64,000 nucleotides of DNA from Acidobacteriales bacterium 59-55 (GCA_001897435.1 MKSV01000007.1:434001-498000); one strand, 5' to 3'; shown: positions 1 to 8,563, numbered from the stretch's first letter. Notes: generated by a model from the letters alone, not told the origin. Program-made: numbers and translations.

Positions 1-815
1 AGCTGGCCGACCGGCTGGCGCATCAGGCGCAAGACCTGCTAAACGATGGTGTAGCGAGCAAGATTGACGTGTCGCGGGCTCAAGTACGGCTCAGAGAAGA
101 GAAACAAGTGTTGGTTGATGACCAGCGTGATGCGGAGACTACTCTCTATGCGCTGAAGCGCATCCTGAACGTTCCAGACGGCGAGCAGGTCGAGTTCGCT
201 GACCAGCAAAACTTTTTTTCGACACCTTCGCTCGATGTTTCCGATCCGCTGTCAACCGCGCTTGAACAACGCCCCGAATTGCACGCTCTGTCTGAGAGCA
301 TCAAGGCGGCTGAATCGGCACACAAAGCGGCTGTGGCGGAATCCATGCCGAATCTGACCTTTGAGGGGAGATGGAATGAGCAGGGGCAGACGTTCAGCAC
401 GCTGACTCCCGGATATGAATATCGATTCAATGTGAGGATTCCCATCTTCACCGGCGGACGGCTTAGCGCCGAGAGGAAGAGCACGGCACTGGCAGAGCAA
501 CGGACGCAGAAACAACTCGCCCAGGAACGGAATCTAGTAACCGAGCAGGTGCGCGATGGGCAGGTTGCGTTACAAGCAGCCTTGCACCAGGTGGAGCTTG
601 GCCGACAGGAAGTGCAACTGGCCAATGAGGAAGTCTCGCTTTCGCAAGGGCGCTTTCAGTCGGGCGTAAGCGACAACATTGAGGTCACGACCGCGCAGGA
701 TGCGCTTGCTCGAGCGAACGACACGGAAATTGGCGCGCTGTTCCATTACAACATCGCACGTGCGCAGCTCGCGCGCGCAATTGGCAGTGTAGAGCGGACC
801 TATACCCACCCCTAA
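1..815 (+). CDS. TolC-family outer-membrane efflux protein (5' end outside window)
   Basis: The frame is open from the first bases of the window, so this is the C-terminal part of a longer gene and the GTG at 69 is not the true start. The product would be the outer-membrane channel of a tripartite efflux pump. The visible part has the long amphipathic, Ala/Gln/Glu-rich helices of the OEP (TolC) repeat, with a short beta-hairpin-like stretch (YRFNVRIPIFTGGR) between helices; 'R(I/V)P(I/L)F.GGR' is typical of this family. The stop lies 29 bases before the ATG of the HlyD-like gene, and an MFS pump gene follows, which fits an EmrAB-TolC type operon. Substrate cannot be told from sequence. Confidence 0.9.
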   Translation, partial: LADRLAHQAQDLLNDGVASKIDVSRAQVRLREEKQVLVDDQRDAETTLYALKRILNVPDGEQVEFADQQNFFSTPSLDVSDPLSTALEQRPELHALSESIKAAESAHKAAVAESMPNLTFEGRWNEQGQTFSTLTPGYEYRFNVRIPIFTGGRLSAERKSTALAEQRTQKQLAQERNLVTEQVRDGQVALQAALHQVELGRQEVQLANEEVSLSQGRFQSGVSDNIEVTTAQDALARANDTEIGALFHYNIARAQLARAIGSVERTYTHP

Positions 816-844
816 TACATACATATTTGATAGAGGACAAGGCC

Positions 845-2137
845 ATGAGTGAAGCGGTTTTAGAACCACCCATTGAAGAATCAGCCATAGCACCTGAGCT
901 GCCGAAGCCCGGCGGGATCGCCGGAAGGAAAAAGGCCCTGCTGATCTGGGGAGGGGCCGCTGTTCTGGTCGTGTTACTCGGCCTGGGCGTTCGATACATC
1001 TTCTGGTCTGCACATCATGAGACAACAGATGATGCCTATCTGGCAGGACATCTGCACCCAATCAGCGCCCGCATCACGGGCACCGTGCAGCAAGTGCTGA
1101 TTAACGACAACCAGCATGTAGTTGAAGGGCAGACACTGGTCATCCTTGATCCTAACGACTACAAGGTGAGACTGGAGCAGGCCAAGGCTGCTCTGGATGC
1201 GGCAAGCCGCCGAGCCGATACCGCGGAGGCCGCGATCCGATCAACATCACAATCGGCAACCGCGCAAACCACCCAGGCTCAAGGTTCAATCGGCGAAGCC
1301 AAAGCATCTATTCAAGCCGCGAAGGCAGCTGTCACGGCTGCAGAAGCAGGAGTACCCCGTGCACATGCCCAGCTGCAGGAGGCTAATGCGACCTTGCAAC
1401 GCGAGGAGACCGATCTTCATAGATATCAGGATCTTTACTCGAAGGAACAGGTTTCAAGACAAACCCTCGATCACCAGCGAGCGAGTTATCAGGTGGCATT
1501 GGCTGGACAAGCCGCTGCCCAGGACCAAGTAAGACAGGCGCAGGCACAGCTGGTCGCAGCACGGCAAGGCGTTGTTCGCACCGAAGCCCAATTGACGAAC
1601 TCAGAAGGAGGGTTGCAGTCTGCCCAGGCTACCGTACTGGAAGCGCGCGTGCGGGAAGGTCAGTTTGCAATCGCACAAGCTGCAGTGGCACAAGCAGAAG
1701 CTTCTCTGCAGAACGCGAAGCTGCAGCTTTCCTACACGATTATCAAGGCGCCCGTAAGCGGTCGTATCGGCAGAAAGTCGGTGGAAGCTGGTCAACGTGT
1801 ACAGATAGGCCAGCCCTTAATGGCTGTTGTCGAAGATCATCCATGGGTGGTGGCCAATTTTAAGGAAACTCAATTGGCGAAGATGCGTGCCGGTCAACAC
1901 GTCGAAGTGCTGATTGATACGTTTCCCAAGCACAAATTCTATGGACATGTGGATAGCCTCGCTCCGGGCTCCGGCAACGAGTTCGCGCTGTTGCCTCCGG
2001 ACAATGCCACGGGCAACTTCACCAAGATCGTGCAGCGAATTCCTGTCAAGGTCGTGCTCGATGACGATAGTGTGCGCGGCTATGAAAACCTGCTCTCGCC
2101 CGGCATGTCATCGGTTGTTACTGTGACCACGCGATAA
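845..2137 (+). CDS. HlyD/EmrA-type membrane fusion protein
   Basis: Periplasmic adaptor linking an inner-membrane MFS pump to a TolC channel. A short cytoplasmic N-terminus precedes one transmembrane helix (AVLVVLLGLGVRYIFW). A lipoyl-like half (TTDDAYLAGHLHPISARITG, a hallmark of EmrA proteins) follows, then a long Ala/Gln-rich coiled-coil hairpin and the second lipoyl half (IIKAPVSGRIGRKSVEAGQ), ending in a beta-barrel domain. A TTG at 827 is in frame, but ATG 845 has an AGAGGA ribosome site about 8 bases upstream and is preferred. The gene sits between the TolC-like gene and the DHA2 transporter, 12 bases before the latter, so the three are probably co-transcribed. Confidence 0.93.
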   Translation: MSEAVLEPPIEESAIAPELPKPGGIAGRKKALLIWGGAAVLVVLLGLGVRYIFWSAHHETTDDAYLAGHLHPISARITGTVQQVLINDNQHVVEGQTLVILDPNDYKVRLEQAKAALDAASRRADTAEAAIRSTSQSATAQTTQAQGSIGEAKASIQAAKAAVTAAEAGVPRAHAQLQEANATLQREETDLHRYQDLYSKEQVSRQTLDHQRASYQVALAGQAAAQDQVRQAQAQLVAARQGVVRTEAQLTNSEGGLQSAQATVLEARVREGQFAIAQAAVAQAEASLQNAKLQLSYTIIKAPVSGRIGRKSVEAGQRVQIGQPLMAVVEDHPWVVANFKETQLAKMRAGQHVEVLIDTFPKHKFYGHVDSLAPGSGNEFALLPPDNATGNFTKIVQRIPVKVVLDDDSVRGYENLLSPGMSSVVTVTTR

Positions 2138-2149
2138 GGAAGAACGCCC

Positions 2150-3754
2150 ATGGCAACCACAACAATGAATCCGGCGATGGCTGCAGGAAACCTCACGACA
2201 GAAGCTACCGATCGTGTGTCGTTGAAAACCTGGCTATGTGTTATCGGAGTTCTTCTTGGCTGTTTTCTGGCAGTGCTCAACATCATCGTTACAAACTCCT
2301 CATTGCGTGACATTGCAGGAACGCTGGCAGCCAGCTCGGATGAGATTTCATGGGTGCCAACTTCGTATCTGGTTGCAGAGATCGTGGTGATCCCGCTGAC
2401 CGCGTGGCTTTCTGCCGCGTTCTCACTGAAGAAATATCTTCTGGTGAACTCAATCTTATTTCTCTTTTTTTCTGTTTGTTGCGGACAGGCGCGCTCTCTG
2501 GATCTGATGATCCTCTTTCGCGTCATGCAAGGTTTCACAGGGGGCGTACTTATTCCCCTTTCCTTCGACGTGATCCTCACATATCTACCGCCATCGAAGC
2601 AATCGATTGGCATGGCCCTGTTTACCGTCACGGCAACTTTCGCTCCTGCCATAGGGCCGCTCGTCGGTGGGTGGTTGACGGACAATTACGGATGGCCATT
2701 CATCTTTTACATGAACGTCATTCCCGGAGTGCTGATGATCGCAGCTGTCTGCTTCACCATGGAAAAGCAGCCCATGGACCTGGGCCTGCTGAAAAAAGGT
2801 GACTGGTGGGGAATTCTCACGATGGCGATCGGCCTTGCTGCATTCGAAATCGTGCTCGAAGACGGAAATCGGAAAGATTGGTTCGGCGATCCGGGCATTA
2901 CGAAGCTGGCCTTGACTGCCGCGATCTTCATTCCCGCTTTCATCATCATTGAGTTGCGAAAGAAAGAGCCGCTTGTCGATCTCCGCCTCTTTGCGCGTAG
3001 GAACTTCGGGCTCGGCAGTATTGTGAATGTGGTCCTTGGAATTGGCCTTTATGGCGTCGTATTTATCCTGCCCTTATATCTGGGGCAAATGCACGGTTAC
3101 AACGCATCCCAGATCGGAACGGTCATAATTTGGCTTGGCCTTCCGCAGCTCCTTGTCATCCCCCTCATACCGAAGTTGATGCAACATGTCGATACGCGAA
3201 TCATTATTGGCATCGGGGTTCTTTTCTTTGGAGGAAGCTCATTCCTTACTGCTCATCTCGACTCTAATTTTGCGGGGCCGCAGTTCTATATCCCGCTTAT
3301 CATCCGTGCACTAGGCCAGCCTCTCATCATGGTTCCTCTTTCCGCTGTCACCACGTCCGGCATGGCCAAAGGACGGGAAAGCGGGGCGGCATCGGCGCTC
3401 TTTAACATGATGCGCAATATAGGCGGATCGATCGGGATCGCCGGACTGTCCACACTGCTTTCTGTAAGAGAGCGGTTCCATTCCGAGCGGATCGGAGAAT
3501 CAGTGACGGTCTATTCAGGTGCCGTCCAGGAGCGGATCCAACACTCAGCAGCTTACTTCCTCTCTCAGGGTAGTGATTCGTATTCAGCCAATATGCGCGC
3601 GATCGGCGCTATTGGCGGTGCGGTCCGCCGACAAGCATTTCTGCTCGCCTATAGCGATTGCTTCCTGGTCCTGGGCTGCGTATTGCTCGCAAGTGCGGGT
3701 GCTCTGTTCTTTATGAGAAAGACGAAAATGTCAGGCGCAGTAGGAGGGCATTAA
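2150..3754 (+). CDS. DHA2-family (EmrB/QacA-like) MFS multidrug transporter
   Basis: A 534-residue, very hydrophobic protein of the 14-helix drug:H+ antiporter subfamily. Near the N-terminus it has the first helix ending in VLNIIVTNSSLRDIAG and the motif SSDEISWVPTSYLVAEIVVIPLTAWLS, both characteristic of EmrB homologues. Helix five carries the antiporter motif region (ATFAPAIGPLVGGWLTD), and the next loop reads GWPFIFYMNVIPG. An AAGGAAG ribosome site precedes the ATG. With the adaptor and TolC genes upstream it should form a pump spanning both membranes. The drug or metabolite exported is unknown. Confidence 0.95.
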   Translation: MATTTMNPAMAAGNLTTEATDRVSLKTWLCVIGVLLGCFLAVLNIIVTNSSLRDIAGTLAASSDEISWVPTSYLVAEIVVIPLTAWLSAAFSLKKYLLVNSILFLFFSVCCGQARSLDLMILFRVMQGFTGGVLIPLSFDVILTYLPPSKQSIGMALFTVTATFAPAIGPLVGGWLTDNYGWPFIFYMNVIPGVLMIAAVCFTMEKQPMDLGLLKKGDWWGILTMAIGLAAFEIVLEDGNRKDWFGDPGITKLALTAAIFIPAFIIIELRKKEPLVDLRLFARRNFGLGSIVNVVLGIGLYGVVFILPLYLGQMHGYNASQIGTVIIWLGLPQLLVIPLIPKLMQHVDTRIIIGIGVLFFGGSSFLTAHLDSNFAGPQFYIPLIIRALGQPLIMVPLSAVTTSGMAKGRESGAASALFNMMRNIGGSIGIAGLSTLLSVRERFHSERIGESVTVYSGAVQERIQHSAAYFLSQGSDSYSANMRAIGAIGGAVRRQAFLLAYSDCFLVLGCVLLASAGALFFMRKTKMSGAVGGH

Positions 3755-3755
3755 G

Positions 3756-4388
3756 GTGGCCGTCATACCCCGGACCGTTATTGCCCCATTCTCTGACTCG
3801 AACACTCTGGAGGAAGGCGCGTTGGAGAGAGAACAGAGCGCTGGAGTCAGGGATACGAGTATCGCGGCATCTTCGGAGGTCTTCTGTCGAGACGACTTTC
3901 GAGAGGATGAGATATCAAAGTTGCCAGCCAGCACCAGAGTGTCAGAATCTGCCTTCTGTGATGAATTTAAGCCGAAAGAAGAGCTCGTCTCGGATTTTCT
4001 GAAACGTCGCCATGCCATCTGGATGCACTGGTTTGAGAGCGAGATCAAGACAAGACACGAAGCCACCGGAGGCGGTCTAGAGATTATTGCTGATGTTTTA
4101 CAGAAGGGGTTTGAAGATCCGAAATGTTTTGGTTTTGCCTTCATCAATATCCTTACTGAAGGCGGCGGCTTCGACAATGAACCTGTCGCAATCGCGAGAG
4201 AGCAGAAGGAACATTTGAGACAGTTTATTGAGCAGTTGGCCGTAAAAATGGGTCTCCAATATCCGGGTAGGACCGCATCTGCGGCTGTTCCTGTAATCGA
4301 ACGAGCAATCGTGCGCACTCTGATGACAGGAAGCCTGGAGGAGGCTCAGACTGCACGGCTACTCTTTCAGTGTCTTCAGCACGCGTGA
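3756..4388 (+). CDS. divergent TetR/AcrR-family regulator
   Basis: A GTG start has a strong AGGAGG site 8 bases upstream, one base after the transporter stop, so it belongs to the efflux operon. Residues about 36-76 can be matched to a TetR helix-turn-helix: an alpha1-like stretch (AASSEVFCRDDF), then RVSESAFCDEFKPKEELV, which parallels the usual 'GVSkSafYhHFksKeeLv'. The glycines and tyrosine normally seen in the recognition segment are missing, and a roughly 30-residue acidic tail precedes the domain. The C-terminal half (KRRHAIWMHWFESEI to MTGSLEEAQTARLLFQCL) resembles TetR C-terminal ligand domains. It is likely a local repressor of the pump, but the altered HTH leaves DNA binding unproven. 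Confidence 0.7.
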   Translation: MAVIPRTVIAPFSDSNTLEEGALEREQSAGVRDTSIAASSEVFCRDDFREDEISKLPASTRVSESAFCDEFKPKEELVSDFLKRRHAIWMHWFESEIKTRHEATGGGLEIIADVLQKGFEDPKCFGFAFINILTEGGGFDNEPVAIAREQKEHLRQFIEQLAVKMGLQYPGRTASAAVPVIERAIVRTLMTGSLEEAQTARLLFQCLQHA

Positions 4389-4470
4389 GTGAATGAACGC
4401 ACCATCGTTCCCGGAGAGGATGCGAGGTTCGGTAAGTTCGATTCGAAGATTGAGAAGAAAGGAAAAAACA

Positions 4471-4650
4471 ATGGCGATCGAAAGCAATAGCGACAAAGTG
4501 ATTCCAACATCTAACGATTCTTACTACGAAAAACGTGCAAGTAAAGAGGAGATATGCCTTGAGGAAACGGAAGAAGAGCTGCGTTCAGAATTGATCTCGG
4601 ATACGCCGCAGAACGTTCGTCCACAACCAGACGAAGCTTCAGGGGCTTGA
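4471..4650 (+). CDS. small acidic protein of unknown function (59 aa)
   Basis: ATG 4471 is preceded by an AAAGGAAA ribosome site about 6 bases upstream; longer in-frame starts (4393) lack one. The product is short, hydrophilic and acidic, with Glu-rich helices (SKEEICLEETEEELRSEL) and no signal peptide or membrane segment. It lies about 80 bases after the TetR-like gene and 65 before the TMEM175-like gene. No family is recognised. It may be a small stress or accessory protein, but coding status rests only on the ribosome site and the codon pattern. Confidence 0.4.
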   Translation: MAIESNSDKVIPTSNDSYYEKRASKEEICLEETEEELRSELISDTPQNVRPQPDEASGA

Positions 4651-4715
4651 TGCAGCATTCGAATCGCATTGAGAAGCCGCAGGCAAGTCTATTTCAGGAA
4701 TGAGGATCACGAGAG

Positions 4716-5309
4716 ATGTCGCTTCAACTCACAACCGGGCGCATTGCCACATTCTCTGACGGTGTGATTGCTGTCATTATCACCGTCATGGTGCTTGATC
4801 TTAAAGTTCCAGCACGCGATCTGCCGGATCTGGAAGGTCTGCGCAAGGTGCTCCCGCTGCTCATGATCTACGCTCTAAGCTTTGTGGAAGTTGGCATCTA
4901 TTGGGTCAATCATCACTACATGATTGATGATGTGGAACAGGTCAGTCACAGCCTGCTCTGGGCCAACCTGGTTTTTCTATTCACACTGTCCCTGATCCCA
5001 TTCGGAACCGCGTGGGTCGGCGAACGCGGTCTTACTCCATTCGCGCTGTCGCTCTATTTAGTCTGTTGTGCACTCCCAACTGTTTCTTGGATTGTTCTCT
5101 CGATCGTGGTTCGACACCGAACTCATATTCCTCTTGCCGGCAGTCCGGTAAAGCAGCTAACTTCAGCAGCCCTTTATGTCGGAGTCATTCCGGTTTCGTA
5201 CCACTCGCTTACGGCCGCGATGTTGATGCTTGCTGCCGTTGCGGTTTTATGGCTTATCCCACCAAAACGGGTTCTTGAAATGACCCAGGAAAAAAGCAAG
5301 GAGCTGTAA
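4716..5309 (+). CDS. TMEM175-family (DUF1211) membrane channel protein
   Basis: A 197-residue membrane protein with about six predicted helices. The first helix contains the diagnostic (R/K)xxxFSDG motif (GRIATFSDGVIAVIITVMVLDL), followed by LKVP, as in bacterial TMEM175 homologues, which form K+-permeable channels. The second helix includes the conserved VGIYWVNHHYM segment and a later one SLIPFGTAWVGE. Length fits the single-repeat bacterial form, which assembles as a tetramer. The neighbouring efflux operon gives no clear functional link. Confidence 0.88.
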   Translation: MSLQLTTGRIATFSDGVIAVIITVMVLDLKVPARDLPDLEGLRKVLPLLMIYALSFVEVGIYWVNHHYMIDDVEQVSHSLLWANLVFLFTLSLIPFGTAWVGERGLTPFALSLYLVCCALPTVSWIVLSIVVRHRTHIPLAGSPVKQLTSAALYVGVIPVSYHSLTAAMLMLAAVAVLWLIPPKRVLEMTQEKSKEL

Positions 5310-5573
5310 ACCTGACTGTTACGACATCTCGCCATTCAATTACCTATCGACGAATGCCGACTGCGATTTGCTTGAGTTGGGATCACCTTCTCGTGACACG
5401 GGAGTTAAAGTTCGAAGCCAAGGTGGGCTGATCCCCCGCAGACCAGCCCGTACCCACTTGATAGCGCCATTGGCTTTGTGGCATTTTTGTGGCAAATACC
5501 GCCGATTAGACCGGTTTTGCCGGTTTTGCCGACCGATAACTCTTTTACCGCCTATAATTTGATTTAGGATGGG
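5310..5573. other. non-coding stretch before the tRNA remnant
   Basis: No convincing gene is seen. The stretch holds two close copies of TTTGTGGCA around 5476-5497 and a short repeated CCGGTTTTGCCGGTTTTGCC tract near 5511. Such short direct repeats are common beside integrase attachment sites, but no integrase reading frame can be made out. Confidence 0.3.
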
Positions 5574-5622
5574 CACCTTCACACGGTGGAAGTCGTAGGT
5601 TCGAATCCTGCTGTGCCCACCA
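5574..5622 (+). pseudogene. 3' fragment of tRNA-Val(CAC), probable attachment-site remnant
   Basis: The segment reads as the 3' half of a tRNA. There is an anticodon arm with loop TTCACAC (5578-5584; anticodon CAC) closed by four pairs. A short variable region follows, then a T-arm with stem GTAGG/CCTGC around loop TTCGAAT (5595-5611), the acceptor strand TGTGCCC, discriminator A and an encoded CCA (5620-5622). No D-arm or matching 5' half lies upstream, so it is not a working tRNA. Fragments running from the anticodon or T-loop to CCA are the usual att core left when an integrative element uses a tRNA gene. Confidence 0.7.
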
Positions 5623-5689
5623 TAGAATCAACGACTTAAAAGATTTGCACCCGGCGACTTTTAGGCGACAATCGAATCATCACGACGAA

Positions 5690-5962
5690 ATATCGCGAGG
5701 GCTTCTGGTCAGTTAGTGTTCCGACTCCTGGGATCTCGGGAATTCGGGGGTCGTCCAGAATTTGAACGGCCGATGCGGGGCCAAAGTGTGTCCAGTCCTG
5801 AAGCACCCAAACCACCTTCTTATCGTGCGTACTCTAGGCCAACTGCGGACCGTGATGGCGACCGCCTCGCGAGCAGATGATGGTGTTCCCGTTAGCCAGT
5901 CCCGTCGCAGACAGCGAGTTTTGATAGTTGTATTGCGGAGGGAGATCGCGGGGGTGATTTGC
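5690..5962 (-). pseudogene. C-terminal remnant of a beta-propeller-type secreted protein
   Basis: Read on the minus strand from 5962, one frame gives NHPRDLPPQYNYQNSLSAT, GLANGNTIICSRGG, an in-frame TAG at about 5833-5835, then DKKVVWVLQDWTHFGPASA and VQILDDPRIPE. These segments match the end of a family of PQQ-like-repeat/propeller proteins, in which 'LaNGNTvi', 'tpdKKVVWalr.W' and 'GPA..iQlLDePgiPE' recur. It has no start, an internal stop, and no N-terminal half on this strand. The N-terminal part of what looks like the same family is found on the opposite strand immediately next to it. Confidence 0.6.
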
Positions 5963-6066
5963 CAAACGGTTACAACAAGCTGTTTCTGGTCGACAAAGGC
6001 AAGATCATCTGGACGTATTCAACCGGATCGGGCAACGAGTACGACGACGTATGGATGCTTTCCAAC
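5941..6066 (+). pseudogene. N-terminal-half remnant of the same propeller-type protein, inverted
   Basis: The plus-strand frame encodes DLPNGYNKLFLVDKGKIIW followed by TYSTGSGNEYDDVWMLSNGN, a typical propeller blade of the secreted PQQ-like-repeat family ('vd.GkviWtYstg.g.eydDvwmLsNGNil'). After about 6066 the frame loses similarity. There is no start codon context, signal peptide or downstream domain. It abuts the minus-strand C-terminal remnant, so the ancestral gene appears to have been broken and one piece inverted. Confidence 0.5.
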
Positions 6067-6501
6067 GGCAATGTGCATCCACAGCGTACATCCGCAATTC
6101 CGGAACGTACGGTATACGGCACAAAGAACTTACCTGGTGCCCTTCCTGACCATGGCAAGGTCGTCGAATACGATAAGAACTCGGTGTCCATAATCTGCAA
6201 AGGTGTTCCTATCTGGCCAGTCTCCGGGTATAGTAAACGACGAATAATCGTAGTGGTATGACATTCGAGGCTAACCTGACGGCGCTCCTCCCCGCTGATC
6301 CATAAAAAGGCTTCATTTCGCAGGGTGGCAAGTTCTGGTCCAATGTTAAAAATCGACCAGTCTGTGAACTGTGTTCGGAATGTGCGCGACATACTTTGCA
6401 GTTATTCTTTCCACAACTGCCGAAGTCATTTCAGTACTGTCACCAAACGTCTCCCGGCAGAACGCTTTCATACAAAAATTTACCAATGAGAGGGGCGAAT
6501 C
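6067..6501. other. non-coding stretch upstream of the acyl-CoA dehydrogenase-like gene
   Basis: No supported reading frame, tRNA or repeat is seen in this roughly 430-base interval; it is probably further decayed sequence plus the promoter of the gene at 6502. No clear -35/-10 pair could be assigned. Confidence 0.3.
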
Positions 6502-7653
6502 ATGACTCATGACGAAGCTGTTTTGAAGGCTCAGGAGATTGCCAGTCGCGTGCTGACGCCATCCGCCGGGCAAAACGATAAGGCGGGACGATTCTCCACG
6601 GAGGCTATCGAGGCGCTTGGTGAGTCTGGATTGCTCGGGCTGCTGCTGCCCGCGGAGTTTGGCGGCTCCGGGGCAGGTCCCCGGACGTTTGCCGTTGTGA
6701 CGGCGACGCTTGCCGAGGCGGATGCTTCCGCCGCCATGGTCTATCTGATGCACATCCTCGGTACCGCGACGATGTTGGCAGCGCGCCCGAGCGCGGCTCG
6801 GGCACTCGCTCCCATACTGCGGGAGATTGGCGCGGGCCGGCATCTATCCACTCTCGCCTTCAGTGAGGCCGGCTCGCGCAGCCACTTCTGGGCACCGGTA
6901 TCCCGCGCACATCGGAATGGAAACGGCGTGCGCATAAGCGCCCGCAAATCATGGGTGACGAGCGCTGGTCATGCGCAGAGCTATGTCGTCTCTGCGCTTG
7001 CGCCTGAAGGGGTGGGACCTACCGATTCGACACTCTATCTTCTTGTGGCGGAGACAGGCGGCTTTTCTGTCGCGGGGCCCTGGGACGGTTTGGGGCTTCG
7101 GGCCAACGCCTCTGCGCCGGTTGCGCTGGACGGCTGCGAGGTCGCAATGGATCTTCAGCTTACGGATGACGGCGCGGGCTTTCCGGCCATGCTCAACGTG
7201 GTGCTCCCGCTGTTTTGTCTGGGGACGGCAGCTGTGGCGTTGGGACTGTGCCGAGCAGCAGTTGCTGGAACTGCGACGCACCTCAAGAGCGCGAGATTCG
7301 AGCATCTCGGTCAGAGCCTCGGGGAGAGCCTGCCTACCTTGCGCGCGCAACTCGCGACCATGCAGATTGATACTGACGGGCTGTCGGCACGCATCGATGA
7401 TTTGATCGAGCATCTTGAAACGCCGCGCGAGGCGACCATGCTGCGCGTGCTTGAGACCAAAGCGGCCGCAGGCGAGATGGCGATCAGCGTTACCTCGACT
7501 GCAATGCGCGTTTGCGGCGGTGCCGCGTTCTCAAAGCATCTAAGCATCGAACGCCTGTTCCGCGATGCGCACGCGGGCGCTGTCATGGCGCCAACGGGCG
7601 ACGTTCTGCGCGAGTTCATCGGGAAGTCGCTTTTGGGAATGCCGCTCTTCTGA
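6502..7653 (+). CDS. acyl-CoA dehydrogenase-fold flavoprotein
   Basis: 383 residues with the three-domain ACAD layout. The N-terminal helical domain contains LGESGLLGLLLPAEFGGSG. The middle beta domain contains TLAFSEAGSRSHFWAPVSRA and ARKSWVTSAGHAQ, corresponding to the flavin-binding 'T.ta.TEp.aGSd' and 'G.K.wvTna' segments. The C-terminal helical domain ends MRVCGGAAFSKHLSIERLFRDAHAGAVMAPTGDVLREFIG. The usual YEGT catalytic segment near the C-terminus is replaced by APTGDVL, as in ACAD-fold monooxygenases of the DszC/SfnB type rather than true dehydrogenases. An AGAGGGG site precedes ATG 6502. It is followed after 67 bases by a PhnD/SsuA-like binding protein, hinting at a role in heteroatom (S or P) compound metabolism; the substrate is unknown. 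Confidence 0.85.
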   Translation: MTHDEAVLKAQEIASRVLTPSAGQNDKAGRFSTEAIEALGESGLLGLLLPAEFGGSGAGPRTFAVVTATLAEADASAAMVYLMHILGTATMLAARPSAARALAPILREIGAGRHLSTLAFSEAGSRSHFWAPVSRAHRNGNGVRISARKSWVTSAGHAQSYVVSALAPEGVGPTDSTLYLLVAETGGFSVAGPWDGLGLRANASAPVALDGCEVAMDLQLTDDGAGFPAMLNVVLPLFCLGTAAVALGLCRAAVAGTATHLKSARFEHLGQSLGESLPTLRAQLATMQIDTDGLSARIDDLIEHLETPREATMLRVLETKAAAGEMAISVTSTAMRVCGGAAFSKHLSIERLFRDAHAGAVMAPTGDVLREFIGKSLLGMPLF

Positions 7654-7720
7654 GGCCAGACGCCTGCGAAAGTGGGAGAGAATGTTTATCAGAAGACGTT
7701 GAGGGGAGCAGTGGAGGCTT

Positions 7721-8563
7721 ATGAGCAAAACGATCTGGGTCGGGGCCGTCGCATACGATCCCAAAGTGGTTACGATTTGGGAGGGGATGCGGCGCTATTT
7801 TCACGAGGAAGCGGATCTTCCCGTCGAGGTTGTACTCTTTCAGAGCTACGAGGCGCAGGTCCTCGCGCTGCTTGCCCAACCGGGCGATGCGGTGCCGCGG
7901 ATCGATATTGCCTGGAACACAAATCTTGCCTACCTGCAGACCGATGAGTGGAGCGGGCATGCCTGTCGTGCGATCGCTATGCGCGACACCGATCTCGGCT
8001 GGATGACGAAAATCGTCGCGGTCAGCGGAGGCCCCATTTCTACGCTTGCGGATTTGAAAGATCGAACGCTGGCGCTTGGCAGCCGAGACAGCGGACACGC
8101 GGCGATTCTTCCCGTTCATTTTTTGGAGCAACAAAGCATGCGCGAGGGAAGGGACTACCGGACGCTGCGCTTCGACAGCGACGTAGGCAAACATGGCGAT
8201 ACTGGAGCCAGCGAAGTGGAAGTGGTCCGCGCCGTGCTCGACGGGCGCGCCGACGCCGGTGCAATCGGCAGCCCTTTCTGGAACACGGTGCGCAACGAGC
8301 ACCTGGTGCCCGAAGGCGGCCTGCGTGAGATATGGTCCTCTCCGGCCTACAACCATTGCATGTTCACCGCGAGGCCTGATCTCGATCACGAACAGGAGCG
8401 CCGCTTTGCCGAAGCGCTCTTGGCCATGAACTACGACAACCCGGCTCATCGCCCCATACTCGACGCCGAAGGACTGCAGCGTTGGCTGCCGCCTCATGTT
8501 GATGGTTACACTGCATTGCGGCAGGCTGCTGCGCAGCAGGGATTCTTTGCCAAGTCGACCTGA
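7721..8563 (+). CDS. PhnD/SsuA-like substrate-binding protein without signal peptide
   Basis: A 280-residue protein starting MSKTIWVGAVAYDPKVVTIWEGM, the beginning of a type-II periplasmic-binding fold; a GGAGG ribosome site precedes it. Characteristic segments are ISTLADLKDRTLALGSRDSGHAA ('dLkGkrvafgdp.S.sg') and VVRAVLDGRADAGAIGSPFWN, as in phosphonate/aromatic-sulfonate binding proteins. There is no Sec, Tat or lipobox signal and no ABC permease or ATPase nearby, so a conventional transport role is doubtful. It may be a cytosolic sensor or an enzyme of the same fold. It is adjacent to the ACAD-fold gene and converges with the radical SAM gene. Confidence 0.75.
   Translation: MSKTIWVGAVAYDPKVVTIWEGMRRYFHEEADLPVEVVLFQSYEAQVLALLAQPGDAVPRIDIAWNTNLAYLQTDEWSGHACRAIAMRDTDLGWMTKIVAVSGGPISTLADLKDRTLALGSRDSGHAAILPVHFLEQQSMREGRDYRTLRFDSDVGKHGDTGASEVEVVRAVLDGRADAGAIGSPFWNTVRNEHLVPEGGLREIWSSPAYNHCMFTARPDLDHEQERRFAEALLAMNYDNPAHRPILDAEGLQRWLPPHVDGYTALRQAAAQQGFFAKST

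Noticed and set aside
5340..5582. 80-codon frame on the minus strand beside the tRNA fragment, possible integrase tail
   Set aside because: No tyrosine-recombinase motif (R..H.R..Y) can be found, and the frame covers a repetitive non-coding stretch.
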